Source: Streptococcus porci DSM 23759 | GTDB lineage: Bacteria > Bacillota > Bacilli > Lactobacillales > Streptococcaceae | Reading direction: 5' to 3' | Assembly: GCF_000423765.1 (NCBI RefSeq) | Contig: NZ_AUIP01000006.1 | Coordinates: 1-64,000, forward strand | Length of the DNA: 64,000 nt | Shown: in pieces, positions 50,633-59,788 of the stretch | Position numbering within the stretch: position 1 is the stretch's first letter | How the letters are laid out: the number at the start of each line of letters is the position of its first letter | Translations under genes and position numbers: made by a program | Notes under the pieces: generated by a model | Database searches by the model: none | What the model was told of the DNA's origin: nothing | The model's input: only the letters and a program-made list of their open reading frames with translations

Positions 50633-51883
50633 ATGATTACAGCTAAAGATGTGACGGCGGCTTATGCTGTCCTAAAAGATGTGGTGGAAAGAACACCACT
50701 TGATTTTGATCGCTACCTATCCGAAAAGTACGGGGCAACCATTTATTTAAAGCGTGAAAACATGCAAAAAGTGCGTTCTTTTAAGATTCGTGGTGCCTAC
50801 TATGCTATTTCTCAGTTGACAGATGAGGAGAAGGCGCGTGGAGTGGTTTGTGCTTCGGCGGGTAACCATGCCCAAGGTGTGGCTTTCACCTGTAATGAAA
50901 TGAAAATTCCAGCGACAATTTTTATGCCGGTGACAACGCCTCAGCAGAAGATCGGTCAGGTCAAGTTTTTTGGTGGTCCTTTTGTGACCATTAAACTGGT
51001 CGGTGATACCTTCGATGCTTCGGCAAAAGCAGCGCAGGAATTTACAAAGTCAGAAGGCATGACCTTTATAGACCCTTTTGATGATGACAATGTTCAAGCA
51101 GGGCAGGGAACGGTTGCCTATGAGATTTACGAACAGGCTAGGGAAGAGAATGTCAGCTTTGATAAAATTCTTGTACCAGTGGGTGGCGGTGGCTTGATTG
51201 CTGGTGTTGCTACTTACCTGAAGGACCTTGCACCAGAGTTAGAGATTGTGGGTGTTGAGGCGTCTGGTGCCCGTTCTATGCGCGCAGCTTTTGACAAAGG
51301 ACATCCAATAGCTCTAACAGAAATCGATAAATTTGCGGATGGGATTGCCGTGCAAAAAGTCGGTCAAAAAACGTATGAGGTGGCTCGTAGATACGTGGAT
51401 CAGCTAGTCGGTGTTGATGAGGGGCTGATTTCTGAAACTCTGATTGACATGTACTCTAAGCAGGGAATTATTGCCGAGCCTGCTGGTGCGGCGACAATCG
51501 CTGCGCTGGAGGTCATGAAGGATGAGATTGTCGGAAAGACCATCGTGTGTATCATTTCAGGTGGAAACAACGACATCAACCGTATGCAGGAAATGGAAGA
51601 ACGGGCTCTTATTTATGCGGGCCTCAAGCACTATTTTGTGGTTAATTTTCCACAACGTCCGGGTGCTCTGCGCGAGTTTGTAAATGACATTTTGGGACCA
51701 AATGATGATATTACCCGCTTTGAATACATCAAACGTGCCAACAAGGGAACAGGCCCTGTACTCATTGGGATTACCCTTGCAGAAAAGGAAGATTACCCTG
51801 GTTTAATTGAGAGGCTAGCTGCTTTTGACCCAACCTATATCAATCTTCATGGAAACGAAAGTCTTTATAATTTGTTAGTTTAA
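50633..51883 (+). CDS. ilvA: Threonine dehydratase (biosynthetic)
   Basis: The 416-residue PLP enzyme converts threonine to 2-oxobutyrate for isoleucine. The PLP lysine is K51 in VRSFKIRGAYYAI, the phosphate loop is VGGGGLIAGV, and CIISGGNNDINRM holds the Ser/Asn contact. The single C-terminal ACT-like domain (KHYFVVNFPQRPGALREFVN onward) fits the shorter Firmicute form of about 410-420 residues. CodY control is indicated by the box over the start site. It is separate from ilvBNC but only 440 bases away. Confidence 0.94.
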   Translation: MITAKDVTAAYAVLKDVVERTPLDFDRYLSEKYGATIYLKRENMQKVRSFKIRGAYYAISQLTDEEKARGVVCASAGNHAQGVAFTCNEMKIPATIFMPVTTPQQKIGQVKFFGGPFVTIKLVGDTFDASAKAAQEFTKSEGMTFIDPFDDDNVQAGQGTVAYEIYEQAREENVSFDKILVPVGGGGLIAGVATYLKDLAPELEIVGVEASGARSMRAAFDKGHPIALTEIDKFADGIAVQKVGQKTYEVARRYVDQLVGVDEGLISETLIDMYSKQGIIAEPAGAATIAALEVMKDEIVGKTIVCIISGGNNDINRMQEMEERALIYAGLKHYFVVNFPQRPGALREFVNDILGPNDDITRFEYIKRANKGTGPVLIGITLAEKEDYPGLIERLAAFDPTYINLHGNESLYNLLV

Positions 51884-51931
51884 GTTGGTCAATATTGGTC
51901 AAAGAATTGGTGAATTAGCTTAGGATTTTTC

Positions 51932-51959
51932 TTGACCAAAGCCCAAAATTGGGTATAAT
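51932..51959 (+). promoter_or_regulatory. Strong promoter for a short transcript after ilvA
   Basis: TTGACC (51932-51937), 16-base spacer, TATAAT (51954-51959). Upstream, TTGGTCAA appears twice in tandem (within 51886-51901) and its complement TTGACCAA (51932-51939) overlaps the -35, which could be an operator set. Confidence 0.78.
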
Positions 51960-51965
51960 AAATTC

Positions 51966-52021
51966 ATCAATCATATAGAGAACTAAGAGGAGTTTGTCGC
52001 TGTGGGGGCAGACTCTTTTTT
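51966..52021 (+). ncRNA. Candidate small RNA of about 56 bases
   Basis: A promoter with good -35 and perfect -10 predicts a start near 51966, and a terminator ends the transcript at about 52021. No start codon with a ribosome site and a meaningful frame lies between. The RNA would be mostly the terminator hairpin GAGTTTGTC/GGCAGACTC (51990-52015) with a 5' single-stranded tail (TCATCAATCATATAGAGAAC). It could be a real sRNA, or a promoter plus the distal ilvA terminator; I do not recognise the family. Confidence 0.5.
51990..52021 (+). terminator. Terminator downstream of ilvA
   Basis: GAGTTTGTC (51990-51998) pairs with GGCAGACTC (52007-52015, two G-T pairs) around an 8-base loop and runs into T6. 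Confidence 0.82.
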
Positions 52022-52065
52022 AATATCGATTGATCATTTTTAAGCTTAAAATGTCCTGTAAATCG

Positions 52066-52094
52066 TTGACTTTTGTTTTATTTGATAATATAAT
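52066..52094 (+). promoter_or_regulatory. Promoter of the small membrane peptide/SPFH unit
   Basis: TTGACT (52066-52071), 17-base spacer, TATAAT (52089-52094). The peptide ATG is at 52126 after AAAGGAG. Confidence 0.85.
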
Positions 52095-52125
52095 TGTACT
52101 AAGGGAACAAAACAAAGGAGATCTT

Positions 52126-52197
52126 ATGCCTTTTTACTTTTGGATTTTTGTTTTTATCGCTATTACAGCTGGTCTTTGGGGCAGCAAGAAAAAATAA
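52126..52197 (+). CDS. 23-residue membrane peptide upstream of the SPFH gene
   Basis: A strong ribosome site AAAGGAG (52114-52120) precedes an ATG whose frame encodes 23 residues: a hydrophobic helix MPFYFWIFVFIAITAGLWG followed by SKKK and TAA. The shape is a single-pass membrane peptide with positive inside tail. The stop at 52195-52197 merges with the ribosome site of the SPFH gene (AAGGAGG from 52196), which indicates translational coupling in one transcript. I do not know a named family. It may be a small partner of the SPFH protein or a leader peptide controlling its translation. Confidence 0.62.
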   Translation: MPFYFWIFVFIAITAGLWGSKKK

Positions 52198-52210
52198 GGA
52201 GGAAAGTTTT

Positions 52211-53098
52211 ATGTTTTTCATCGTTTTTGTGATTTTTGTCTTAGTGATTATCCTTTCGGTAATTGCTAGTACTCTCTATGTAGTGCGCCAGCAATCAGTT
52301 GCTATTATCGAGCGTTTTGGTAAGTATCAAAAGACCGCTGGTTCAGGGATTCATGTTCGCATGCCTTTTGGTATTGATAAAATTGCTGCGCGAGTACAAC
52401 TGCGTTTGCTCCAAAGCGAAATTGTTGTTGAAACTAAGACTAAGGACAACGTTTTCGTTACTCTGAATGTTGCCACTCAATACCGTGTTAATGAGCAAAA
52501 CGTAACCGACGCTTACTACAAGCTTATGAAACCGGAAGCTCAGATTAAATCATACATTGAAGATGCCCTGCGGTCATCAGTTCCTAAACTGACATTGGAT
52601 GAGTTATTTGAGAAAAAAGATGAGATTGCCCTTGAAGTGCAACACCAGGTAGCAGAAGAAATGTCAACCTACGGTTACATTATCGTGAAAACCCTCATCA
52701 CCAAGGTTGAACCAGATGCTGAAGTTAAACAATCCATGAATGAAATCAATGCTGCGCAACGGAAACGTGTGGCAGCTCAAGAATTGGCTAATGCTGATAA
52801 GATTAAAATCGTAACAGCTGCTGAAGCTGAGGCTGAAAAAGATCGTCTCCACGGTGTCGGTATTGCCCAACAACGTAAAGCTATTGTTGACGGTCTTGCT
52901 GAATCTATTGCAGAACTTAAAGAAGCTAATGTTAGCATGACTGAAGAACAAATCATGTCCATTCTTCTGACTAACCAATACCTTGATACCCTAAACCAAT
53001 TTGCGACAAAAGGCAATCAAACCATCTTCCTGCCAAGTAGTCCAAATGGTGTTGATGATATTCGCACCCAAGTCTTGTCTGCTTTGAAGGCTAAATAG
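52211..53098 (+). CDS. SPFH/band 7 (stomatin-like) membrane protein
   Basis: Start at ATG 52211 is fixed by AAGGAGG. The 295-residue protein has an N-terminal hydrophobic segment (MFFIVFVIFVLVIILSVIAS), then a band 7 domain (VVRQQSVAIIERFGKYQKTA, VRMPFGIDKIAARVQLRLLQ, NVATQYRVNEQNVTDAYYKL) and a C-terminal coiled coil rich in Ala/Glu (VAAQELANADKIKIVTAAEA, AEAEKDRLHGVGIAQQRKAI). Stomatin-type proteins form large rings in lipid microdomains and often work with membrane proteases. It is co-transcribed with the tiny peptide before it and the zinc-ribbon gene after it. Confidence 0.9.
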   Translation: MFFIVFVIFVLVIILSVIASTLYVVRQQSVAIIERFGKYQKTAGSGIHVRMPFGIDKIAARVQLRLLQSEIVVETKTKDNVFVTLNVATQYRVNEQNVTDAYYKLMKPEAQIKSYIEDALRSSVPKLTLDELFEKKDEIALEVQHQVAEEMSTYGYIIVKTLITKVEPDAEVKQSMNEINAAQRKRVAAQELANADKIKIVTAAEAEAEKDRLHGVGIAQQRKAIVDGLAESIAELKEANVSMTEEQIMSILLTNQYLDTLNQFATKGNQTIFLPSSPNGVDDIRTQVLSALKAK

Positions 53099-53111
53099 AA
53101 AGTGTGTTCTT

Positions 53112-53294
53112 ATGAAAGAACTGATTTGCCCTTATTGTGGTGGGAGTGAGATGGTGCGTGCTCAGCAAGATTCCTATGCCCGTCTCCATAAGAGTACATG
53201 GTCTATGGCATGGCAAAACCTTTATCATGATATTTGTGCTAACTGTGGCACAGTTGTCAGAAGTTTTGTGGAAAACCCTGATAAATTAAGATAA
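53112..53294 (+). CDS. Small double-CxxC zinc-ribbon protein
   Basis: The 60-residue protein has CPYCGG (residues 6-11) and ICANCG (about 41-46), two zinc knuckles 32 residues apart that form one zinc ribbon, joined by a segment rich in Trp and Tyr (HKSTWSMAWQNLYHD). It begins 13 bases after the SPFH stop and is probably in the same transcript. It is conserved-looking but I cannot name its role; a nucleic-acid or protein contact is likely for such ribbons. Confidence 0.72.
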   Translation: MKELICPYCGGSEMVRAQQDSYARLHKSTWSMAWQNLYHDICANCGTVVRSFVENPDKLR

Positions 53295-53295
53295 C

Positions 53296-53470
53296 GACAA
53301 GAGGCTGAGACAAAAGTCCTAGCCTCTTATCGTGATGGCAGATAGTAGCTTTGGCGCAGTGGTTGATTGGAAGCTACACAATAGATAGCGACCTTATTAA
53401 TCAACTATGCGGAAGTGAGGAGATGAAATCGTAATCGGTAAGACTGACGATTGACCGATTTTTGTCCCCC
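53296..53470. repeat. MITE-like streptococcal intergenic repeat with terminal hairpin
   Basis: The left end carries a terminator-like hairpin AAGAGGCT-GAGAC/GTCCT-AGCCTCTT (53299-53328). The right end reads GACCGATTTTTGTCCCC, whose complement GGGGACAAAAATCGGTC matches the left GAGACAAAAGTC. The two ends therefore form imperfect terminal inverted repeats around about 110 non-coding bases. Hairpins of the type GGCTGAGACAAAAGTCCTAGCC are common between streptococcal genes. It also terminates the SPFH transcript. Confidence 0.5.
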
Positions 53471-53542
53471 TATCTTTATCCTATAGTGATATCAAAAGTG
53501 GGACGGCGCCTATTGGGTCAAGCCACCAAAGAAAGACCGCAA

Positions 53543-53567
53543 AAAAAGAGCCAAGTAGCTCTTTTTG
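53543..53567. terminator. Terminator of glnQ (convergent)
   Basis: AAAAAGAGC (53543-53551) pairs with GCTCTTTTT (53558-53566) around CAAGTA, with A and T tracts usable on both strands. Confidence 0.85.
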
Positions 53568-53568
53568 T

Positions 53569-54309
53569 TTATTTCAAAAAACGTTTCAAAAATTCTTTAG
53601 TGCGTTCTTCTTGGGGGTTCTCGAAGATTTGTTCAGGTGTGCCTTGTTCAGCGATAAGCCCCTTGTCCATGAAGATAACATGGTCTGAGACTTCTTTGGC
53701 GAACTCCATTTCGTGGGTCACAATCAGCATGGTCAAGCCAGATTTGGCAAGGTCTTGCATGGTTTTGAGCACTTCACCGACCATTTCTGGGTCAAGTGCT
53801 GAAGTTGGCTCGTCAAAGAGAATGGCTTCTGGGTCAACTGAGAGGGCGCGTGCGATAGCTACCCGTTGCTTTTGTCCGCCTGAGAGTTGCTTGGGTTTAG
53901 CTGTCCAGTACTGTTGACCAAGACCAACTTTTTCAAGGTTTTCCTTGGCGATTTTTTCCGCTTCAGAACGGTCACGTTTGAGGACTGTTGTCTGAGCAAC
54001 AACGGCATTTTCTAAAACGTTGAGGTTTTCAAAGAGGTTGAAGGATTGGAAAACCATGCCTAGTTTTTCACGATAAGTAGTCAAATCATAGCCTTTTTCC
54101 AAGACATTTTGCCCGTGGTAGAGGATTTGTCCACCAGAAGGCTCCTCTAAGAGGTTGATAGAGCGCAAAAAAGTTGATTTTCCTGAACCAGATGAACCAA
54201 TGATGGAGATAACTTGGCCTTTTTCGACGGTCAGTGAGATGTCCTTGAGAACTTCGTTTTGACCGTAGGATTTTTTAAGGTGCTTGATTTCTAAAATAGT
54301 ATTAGACAT
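53569..54309 (-). CDS. glnQ: Polar amino-acid ABC transporter ATP-binding protein
   Basis: Start at ATG 54307-54309 ([20 protein letters not shown]) follows AAGGAGG; a longer frame from 54378 lies inside glnP. The 246-residue ATPase has Walker [13 protein letters not shown]-loop [13 protein letters not shown], signature [15 protein letters not shown], Walker [17 protein letters not shown] and the His switch [13 protein letters not shown]. It is the GlnQ-type ATPase for the fused glnP upstream, with which it overlaps by eight bases. Confidence 0.93.
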   Translation of the reverse strand: MSNTILEIKHLKKSYGQNEVLKDISLTVEKGQVISIIGSSGSGKSTFLRSINLLEEPSGGQILYHGQNVLEKGYDLTTYREKLGMVFQSFNLFENLNVLENAVVAQTTVLKRDRSEAEKIAKENLEKVGLGQQYWTAKPKQLSGGQKQRVAIARALSVDPEAILFDEPTSALDPEMVGEVLKTMQDLAKSGLTMLIVTHEMEFAKEVSDHVIFMDKGLIAEQGTPEQIFENPQEERTKEFLKRFLK

Positions 54310-55882
54310 GTGTAACCTCCTTGATTTGCATTTGGTTGGCACCGGTAGTGTAGTGGTCAGAATCCATCCGCTTTTCAAGATAACGTAGGATGCGAGTTAC
54401 CGTAAAGGTCAGTACAAAGTAAATAGTTGCGATGATGGTAAAGGTCTGGAAGTACTGATAGTTTTGCGTTGCAACTGTTTTTCCTGAGAAGTAAAGTTCA
54501 ACGACCGAGATAACATTCAATACAGAAGTATCTTTAATATTGATGACAAATTCATTACCAGTTGCTGGTAGGATGTTTCGGATAACTTGCGGAAGGACGA
54601 TTTTTCTCATGGTTTGTCCGTGGGTAAAGCCAAGGGCTGTCGCAGCTTCGAATTGTCCTTTATCCACAGCGAAGATACCGCCACGGACGACCTCTGACAT
54701 ATAGGCTCCCGTATTGATGGATACGATAAAAATGGCTGCCCAGAGTCGCGGAATGTTGATGTTAAAGGCCTGAGCTGTTCCGTAGTAGATAACCATGGAT
54801 TGTACAATCATCGGTGTTCCGCGGAAGACTTCAATATAGACGCTGAGGAACCAGCCGAAGACTTTTTGGGCAATAGCTGTGATTCGATTGGCTGCTTTTG
54901 GTGCTGTACGGAAAATACCAATCAAAAGGCCAATCAAAAGGCCACAGATGGTACCAGTGATTGAGATGAGGAGAGTTGTTCCCGTACCAACTAGGAATTC
55001 CCGCCAGTTGGTTTTGAGAATGGTCGCAACTTGTGAGAAGAAGGATGGTTTAGCACTGTCGTCACTCTCTTCTTCAACCGGCTGTTTTGAAATCATATCA
55101 TCCATGAGGGCGATGCGATCATCTTCTGAAATGGTCGCAAGAACTTGATTGACTTCTGAAATGCGATTATCATCTTTTCGCATACCAACAGCGATGGCGG
55201 CGTCTGATTCAGAGACCTCAAAGCCTTCTGACAGCGTCAGCATTTTGAAAGAAGGATTAGCGTTTTCCGCGGTTGTTCCCTCAGGACGCTCTGAAATATA
55301 AGCATCGATGATGCCAGATTCTAGGGCTTGCCGCATTTGTGAGAAGTCCCCCATGGGAGTTTGAGGCTCAATGCCAGGCATTTGACTGAGAAGGTTGACG
55401 TGCCAAACGCCTTGCTGGGCAGTCACTTTAGCCCCTGAAAAGTCAGAAACTGATTTAGCTGATGCGAAATCACCATCTTTTCTGACCATGATAACAGGTT
55501 CGCTAGTGTAATAACTATCGGAAAAGGCAATCTCTTTTTTACGTTCCTCTGTCGGACTCATGCCAGCGATAATCATGTCAATCTTGTTAGATGTTAGGGC
55601 AGGTACCAGACCATCCCATTCCGTTTTGACGACCAAGAGTTCCTTACCCATGCTCTCGGCAATTTTTTTAGCGATTTGCACATCGTATCCGTTGGCATAC
55701 TGGTTAGTCCCCTCAATGGGAGCTGCCCCATTAGCATCGTCGTTTTGTGTCCAGTTAAAGGGAGCGTAGGCTGCTTCCATACCGACACGGAGGTAGTTGT
55801 CTTCCTCAGCTGCAAAAACAGCCTGAGAACCCGTTAAAACCAATCCCAGACAGGCTAAAAGGGTGAGAAATGTTTTTTTCAT
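54302..55882 (-). CDS. glnP: Fused amino-acid binding protein/permease (GlnP type)
   Basis: The 526-residue protein joins a signal peptide ([18 protein letters not shown]), an extracellular family-3 binding domain (about residues 30-265; [49 protein letters not shown]) and a permease domain (about 290-515; [40 protein letters not shown]) with its EAA loop [20 protein letters not shown]. Such one-chain importers form homodimers with four binding sites and two GlnQ. Glutamine, asparagine or glutamate are the usual substrates. The gene is followed by glnQ. Confidence 0.93.
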   Translation of the reverse strand: MKKTFLTLLACLGLVLTGSQAVFAAEEDNYLRVGMEAAYAPFNWTQNDDANGAAPIEGTNQYANGYDVQIAKKIAESMGKELLVVKTEWDGLVPALTSNKIDMIIAGMSPTEERKKEIAFSDSYYTSEPVIMVRKDGDFASAKSVSDFSGAKVTAQQGVWHVNLLSQMPGIEPQTPMGDFSQMRQALESGIIDAYISERPEGTTAENANPSFKMLTLSEGFEVSESDAAIAVGMRKDDNRISEVNQVLATISEDDRIALMDDMISKQPVEEESDDSAKPSFFSQVATILKTNWREFLVGTGTTLLISITGTICGLLIGLLIGIFRTAPKAANRITAIAQKVFGWFLSVYIEVFRGTPMIVQSMVIYYGTAQAFNINIPRLWAAIFIVSINTGAYMSEVVRGGIFAVDKGQFEAATALGFTHGQTMRKIVLPQVIRNILPATGNEFVINIKDTSVLNVISVVELYFSGKTVATQNYQYFQTFTIIATIYFVLTFTVTRILRYLEKRMDSDHYTTGANQMQIKEVTHV

Positions 55883-56133
55883 TTTTATAATTCATTCCTT
55901 TCGTTTCATTTAAGGCACAAGACTGAATGACAAGAACTTGTGCTCTTTATTTTGTGCTATAAATAAGGCGAGAAATTTTACAAGACCTCTTTTTGATCTA
56001 CTCAAAATTAGGGACAACAGCAAAAAGTAATTTTTATTTTTTTCAAACTTATTCTCCTATTATAGTTATACTTATTCATTTTACAGGAAAAAGCGGTGCT
56101 TTTCAATGGAAATGTCTAAAGTTCTCGAATCTG

Positions 56134-56142
56134 TGTTAAAAT
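56134..56142 (+). promoter_or_regulatory. Extended -10 of the DUF2207 gene
   Basis: TGTTAAAAT (56134-56142) about 28 bases before the ATG at 56170; no clear -35. Start codon is preceded by CGGAGG. Confidence 0.5.
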
Positions 56143-56169
56143 AGGAGTAAGAAAATCGGAGGTATTGCA

Positions 56170-58077
56170 ATGAAAAGATTGCTGGTCTTGCTGATGACCT
56201 GTGCTGCTCTGCTATTTCCCCAAAGCATCAGGGCGGATGATGAGATTGATTATACGATTAACTCTTATGAGGGAGTTCTTCGCATTCATGAAGACAATAG
56301 CGCTACCTTTGAGCAGGTGGTGACTTATAGCTATGACTCGTCCTTTAACGGTCAGTATGTGACTCTAGGTGTGGCTGGAAATATGCCAGATGATTTTGGA
56401 ATTACTGGCGAGCCTCTGGTTCAGGTTGAGAAAAATGGTGAAAGTGTGGCTGATGCGGAAACCCTTTTGGAGGATATGGGTGACGGCTACCGCCTGAAGA
56501 TTTATAATGGTGGTTACAGCGGTGATTGGGTTGAAATTTCTGTCATCTGGCAACTGGAAAACATGACCTTTCCTTACCAGGATGTGGCGGAGTTAAACTG
56601 GAAACCAATTAGTGACTGGGATCAGAATATAGATAAGGTGACTTTTACAGTTGTTACGGATAAGGCAACTAAGAAGAGCCAGCTCTGGGGACATCGTGGC
56701 TATTTTAAGGCGACTCCTGAGGTCTACTATGATAATGCTGGTAGCTATACTCTGACTGCTCATGATGTGGATGGTGTTCTAGAGTTGCATGCTTATTGGG
56801 ATAATAGCATTTTAAGCCCTTCGGTGACTCGTCTGTCTGGCAAAGCTCTGCCTCGTATTAAGAAGACTGAGGGAGCCATTGAAAAGAAATCGCAGTTGTT
56901 AATTCTATTTTTTGGCAGTGCGGTGCCAATAGGAGTCTTTGTACTTATGCTGTTTCAGGTTTGGCGCTTTATCTCAGTCAAAAAAGAGCTAGATTTATAC
57001 GCTCCTAAATTGGGGGCTACCAGACTTTATGAGGTTCCAGAAGATTTGCCTCCTTTAGTCTTAGCAAGGGATGTTTATCACGTTAGATTTAAAGAGCTGA
57101 CCGACGCTCCAAAAGCTGGTAACCTTCGTTTTGACAATACCGTTCAGGCCGTTCTTCTGGATTTGCTTGATAGGGGAGTGCTGACCTTAGCTAACAATCA
57201 GGCTGAACCAAGCTTGACTATTGAAAATCTTGATAAAACGACATCATCTGATTTGGCTTTTTTAAACATGGCTTTTGGAAGCAAGTTGACCCTGCCTCTT
57301 AGTCGGATGTTTGACGATTTTCAGTATGATAAGGACACAACAAAGCGTCTGCGCAAGCAGTTTTCAGGAAGCAAACTTGAAAAAGAAGTTAGAAAGAGTT
57401 CTCAAGCTGTGCAGGGGCTCATTAACTCCAGGGTTTCGGATATTGATAAGGCGGTCAAAAAAGAAATTGAAAAATTGACCTTACCAGCTATTTACAGAAA
57501 ATTGACCACACAGGAAAGTCGCAAGCTCCAAACGGCTAGTGGTCTTGGTTGTCTCTTGGCAGTGATGACGGGAGGGATTAGTTTCTACTTTATGGTAAAG
57601 GGACATATCTTTTTGCTTCTCTATATGTTCATGACGCTGGTTATCATTGGACTTACGGCTATCTTGACGCGTTTGTCTAAGCCTTATACTGAGTTAGGAG
57701 TTGTTACAGCGGATGGAGCCCATCGTTGGGAGCAATGGCAGAGCTTCAGGAGGATGATTAAGGAAATTAACACCTTTAAAGCAGTGGAGCTTGAAGGGCT
57801 AGTGGTCTGGAATCGTCTTTTGGTCTATGCAGCGCTTTTTGGCTATGCGGATAAGGTTGAAAAATATCTTCGGGTCAATCATATTAGGCTACCAGAGCAG
57901 TTTGAAAATCTTGATTTACGCTTCTTGCGCCACCAGATGCTTTTGTCAACCAATCATTTTGTGACGACGTCTAATAATGCCAGCGTAGCTTCCAATTTTT
58001 CTGTCTCATCAGGCGGAAGTAGCGGTAGTGGCGGATTCTCTGGTGGTGGCGGTGGCGGTGGCGGCGGTTCCTTCTAA
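56170..58077 (+). CDS. DUF2207 membrane protein with glycine-rich tail
   Basis: The 635-residue protein has a signal peptide (LLVLLMTCAALLFPQSIRA), an N-terminal beta-rich extracytoplasmic DUF2207 domain (about 24-235), a membrane segment (LLILFFGSAVPIGVFVLMLF), a cytosolic alpha-rich part, two more membrane segments (LGCLLAVMTGGISFYFMV; IFLLLYMFMTLVIIGLTAIL) and a C-terminal tail FSGGGGGGGGGSF. The Gly-rich ending is a hallmark of bacterial DUF2207 proteins. Function is unknown. It stands alone between glnPQ, which is divergent, and uppP. Confidence 0.85.
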   Translation: MKRLLVLLMTCAALLFPQSIRADDEIDYTINSYEGVLRIHEDNSATFEQVVTYSYDSSFNGQYVTLGVAGNMPDDFGITGEPLVQVEKNGESVADAETLLEDMGDGYRLKIYNGGYSGDWVEISVIWQLENMTFPYQDVAELNWKPISDWDQNIDKVTFTVVTDKATKKSQLWGHRGYFKATPEVYYDNAGSYTLTAHDVDGVLELHAYWDNSILSPSVTRLSGKALPRIKKTEGAIEKKSQLLILFFGSAVPIGVFVLMLFQVWRFISVKKELDLYAPKLGATRLYEVPEDLPPLVLARDVYHVRFKELTDAPKAGNLRFDNTVQAVLLDLLDRGVLTLANNQAEPSLTIENLDKTTSSDLAFLNMAFGSKLTLPLSRMFDDFQYDKDTTKRLRKQFSGSKLEKEVRKSSQAVQGLINSRVSDIDKAVKKEIEKLTLPAIYRKLTTQESRKLQTASGLGCLLAVMTGGISFYFMVKGHIFLLLYMFMTLVIIGLTAILTRLSKPYTELGVVTADGAHRWEQWQSFRRMIKEINTFKAVELEGLVVWNRLLVYAALFGYADKVEKYLRVNHIRLPEQFENLDLRFLRHQMLLSTNHFVTTSNNASVASNFSVSSGGSSGSGGFSGGGGGGGGGSF

Positions 58078-58090
58078 AAACTGCAAAATC

Positions 58091-58099
58091 TGCTATAAT
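58091..58099 (+). promoter_or_regulatory. Extended -10 of uppP
   Basis: TGCTATAAT (58091-58099), 25 bases before the uppP ATG; ribosome site AAGGAG at 58112-58118. Confidence 0.7.
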
Positions 58100-58123
58100 A
58101 ATGTAAACAATTAAGGAGTATTT

Positions 58124-58963
58124 ATGTTTTTTGAAATTTTAAAAGCCATCTTTTTTGGGATTGTTGAAGGGATCACCGAGTGGCTCCCCATTTCCAGTAC
58201 AGGTCACTTGATTTTGGTACAGGAGTTTATCAACTTTAGTGATCAAAATAAGGATTTTATGGATATGTTCAACATCGTTATTCAGTTAGGAGCTATCTTA
58301 GCTGTTATCGTGATTTACTTCAAACGCCTCAATCCTTTCCAACCTGGAAAAACCAAGAAAGAAGTGCAGAAAACCTGGCAACTTTGGGTCAAGGTTGCGA
58401 TTGCCTGCATACCCTCTATTTTGATTGCCCTGCCTTTTGACAGTTGGTTTGAAAAACACTTCCAAAACATGCCCACCGTTGCTCTCATGTTGATTATCTA
58501 CGGGATTGCCTTTATCCTTTTGGAAGATAAGCAAAAAGAAACACCAAAAGTGACAAGCCTGTCAAAAATGTCATACTTGACAGCCCTTTACATTGGGATG
58601 TTCCAAGTGCTTAGTATTGTTCCTGGTACTAGCCGTTCTGGAGCGACCATTTTGGGTGGTATCCTTTTGGGAACCAGCAGAAGTGTGGCTGCCGATTTTA
58701 CTTTCTTTCTTGCTATTCCGACCATGTTTGGTTATAGTGGATTGAAAGCTGTAAAGTTCTTTATTGATGGCAATAGTCTGGCGATGTCACAAATTATCCT
58801 CCTACTTGTTGCAAGCGTGACGGCCTTTGTGGTCAGCTATTACGCTATCCGCTTCCTGACCGATTATGTCAAAAATCACACTTTCAAGATTTTTGGGAAA
58901 TACCGTATCGTGCTTGGGCTGATTCTTCTTGCCTATGCCGGGCTTTCATTTATCTTCGCTTAA
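58124..58963 (+). CDS. uppP: Undecaprenyl-diphosphatase
   Basis: The 279-residue membrane enzyme (BacA family) has the two signature motifs [17 protein letters not shown] (about residues 16-32) and [13 protein letters not shown] (about 167-179), with Glu and Arg/Ser active-site residues, plus seven or eight membrane segments. It recycles the lipid carrier of wall and polysaccharide synthesis, and gives some bacitracin resistance. It has its own extended -10 and terminator. The lipid-carrier link to rgpG downstream is thematic, not operonic. Confidence 0.95.
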   Translation: MFFEILKAIFFGIVEGITEWLPISSTGHLILVQEFINFSDQNKDFMDMFNIVIQLGAILAVIVIYFKRLNPFQPGKTKKEVQKTWQLWVKVAIACIPSILIALPFDSWFEKHFQNMPTVALMLIIYGIAFILLEDKQKETPKVTSLSKMSYLTALYIGMFQVLSIVPGTSRSGATILGGILLGTSRSVAADFTFFLAIPTMFGYSGLKAVKFFIDGNSLAMSQIILLLVASVTAFVVSYYAIRFLTDYVKNHTFKIFGKYRIVLGLILLAYAGLSFIFA

Positions 58964-58970
58964 ATTACTG

Positions 58971-58991
58971 ACCAGCCTTGGGCTGGTTTTT
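58971..58991 (+). terminator. Terminator of uppP
   Basis: ACCAGCC (58971-58977), loop TTG, GGCTGGT (58981-58987), T run. Confidence 0.88.
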
Positions 58992-59008
58992 GCTTGAGAC
59001 CCCAGAAA

Positions 59009-59037
59009 TTGCTATTTCTAAGCCTTTCTAGTATAAT
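59009..59037 (+). promoter_or_regulatory. mecA promoter
   Basis: TTGCTA (59009-59014), 17-base spacer, TATAAT (59032-59037), 32 bases before the ATG. Confidence 0.8.
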
Positions 59038-59068
59038 GAAATAACTAGACCCGTGCGAGGTAAGCCTA

Positions 59069-59788
59069 ATGGAAATGAAACAAATTAATGAAACAACATT
59101 AAAAATTACAATCAGTATGGAGGATTTGGAAGAGCGTGGTATGGAATTGCACGACTTTTTAATCCCCCAAGAAAAAACAGAGGAGTTTTTCTATTCGGTC
59201 ATGGACGAGCTGGATTTGCCTGATAATTTCAAGCAGAGTGGTATGCTCTCTTTTCGTGTCACTCCTCGAAAAGACCGATTAGATGTCTTTGTGACGAAAT
59301 CGGAGCTTAACCAAGAGTTAAATTTTGAGGATTTGGCTGAGTTTGGTGATGTGTCGAAAATGTCGCCAGAGGATTTTTTCAAAACCTTGGAACAGAAAAT
59401 GTTTGAAAAGGGTGATGTTGCCGCTCACAAACATTTAGCGGAAGTAGAGGAAGAAGAAGCAATCGTGTCTGATGAGACAGAAGAAGAAAGCCAAGACTAT
59501 GTTCACTACGTGCTTGAATTTCCAAATATTGAAGCGGTTGTGAGTTTTGTTCAGACAGTTGATTTTCCAACGGAGGCTTCAGAGCTCTATAAGGCAGATG
59601 GACGTTATTACATGACCGTTTTGGTCTCTCTTGAAAATCAGCCCTCTCACTACTCAAATCTAGTTTTTGCCCGTTTGATGGAGCATGCCCAAAAAGCTAG
59701 TAAGACTCGCGCCTATCTGCAAGAACACGGCATTCAGCTGATGATGGATGATGCTGTACTTTTGCTTAAGGGGATTGAGGTGGCGTAA
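59069..59788 (+). CDS. mecA: Adaptor protein MecA
   Basis: The 239-residue adaptor starts [20 protein letters not shown], the conserved N-terminal substrate-binding region. An acidic linker ([19 protein letters not shown], about 126-145) leads to the C-terminal ClpC-binding domain ([20 protein letters not shown] to the end). In streptococci MecA-ClpCP degrades ComX (and ComW-type factors), so it links to comX at the other end of the window. rgpG begins at the overlapping TAATG, which couples translation. Confidence 0.93.
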   Translation: MEMKQINETTLKITISMEDLEERGMELHDFLIPQEKTEEFFYSVMDELDLPDNFKQSGMLSFRVTPRKDRLDVFVTKSELNQELNFEDLAEFGDVSKMSPEDFFKTLEQKMFEKGDVAAHKHLAEVEEEEAIVSDETEEESQDYVHYVLEFPNIEAVVSFVQTVDFPTEASELYKADGRYYMTVLVSLENQPSHYSNLVFARLMEHAQKASKTRAYLQEHGIQLMMDDAVLLLKGIEVA

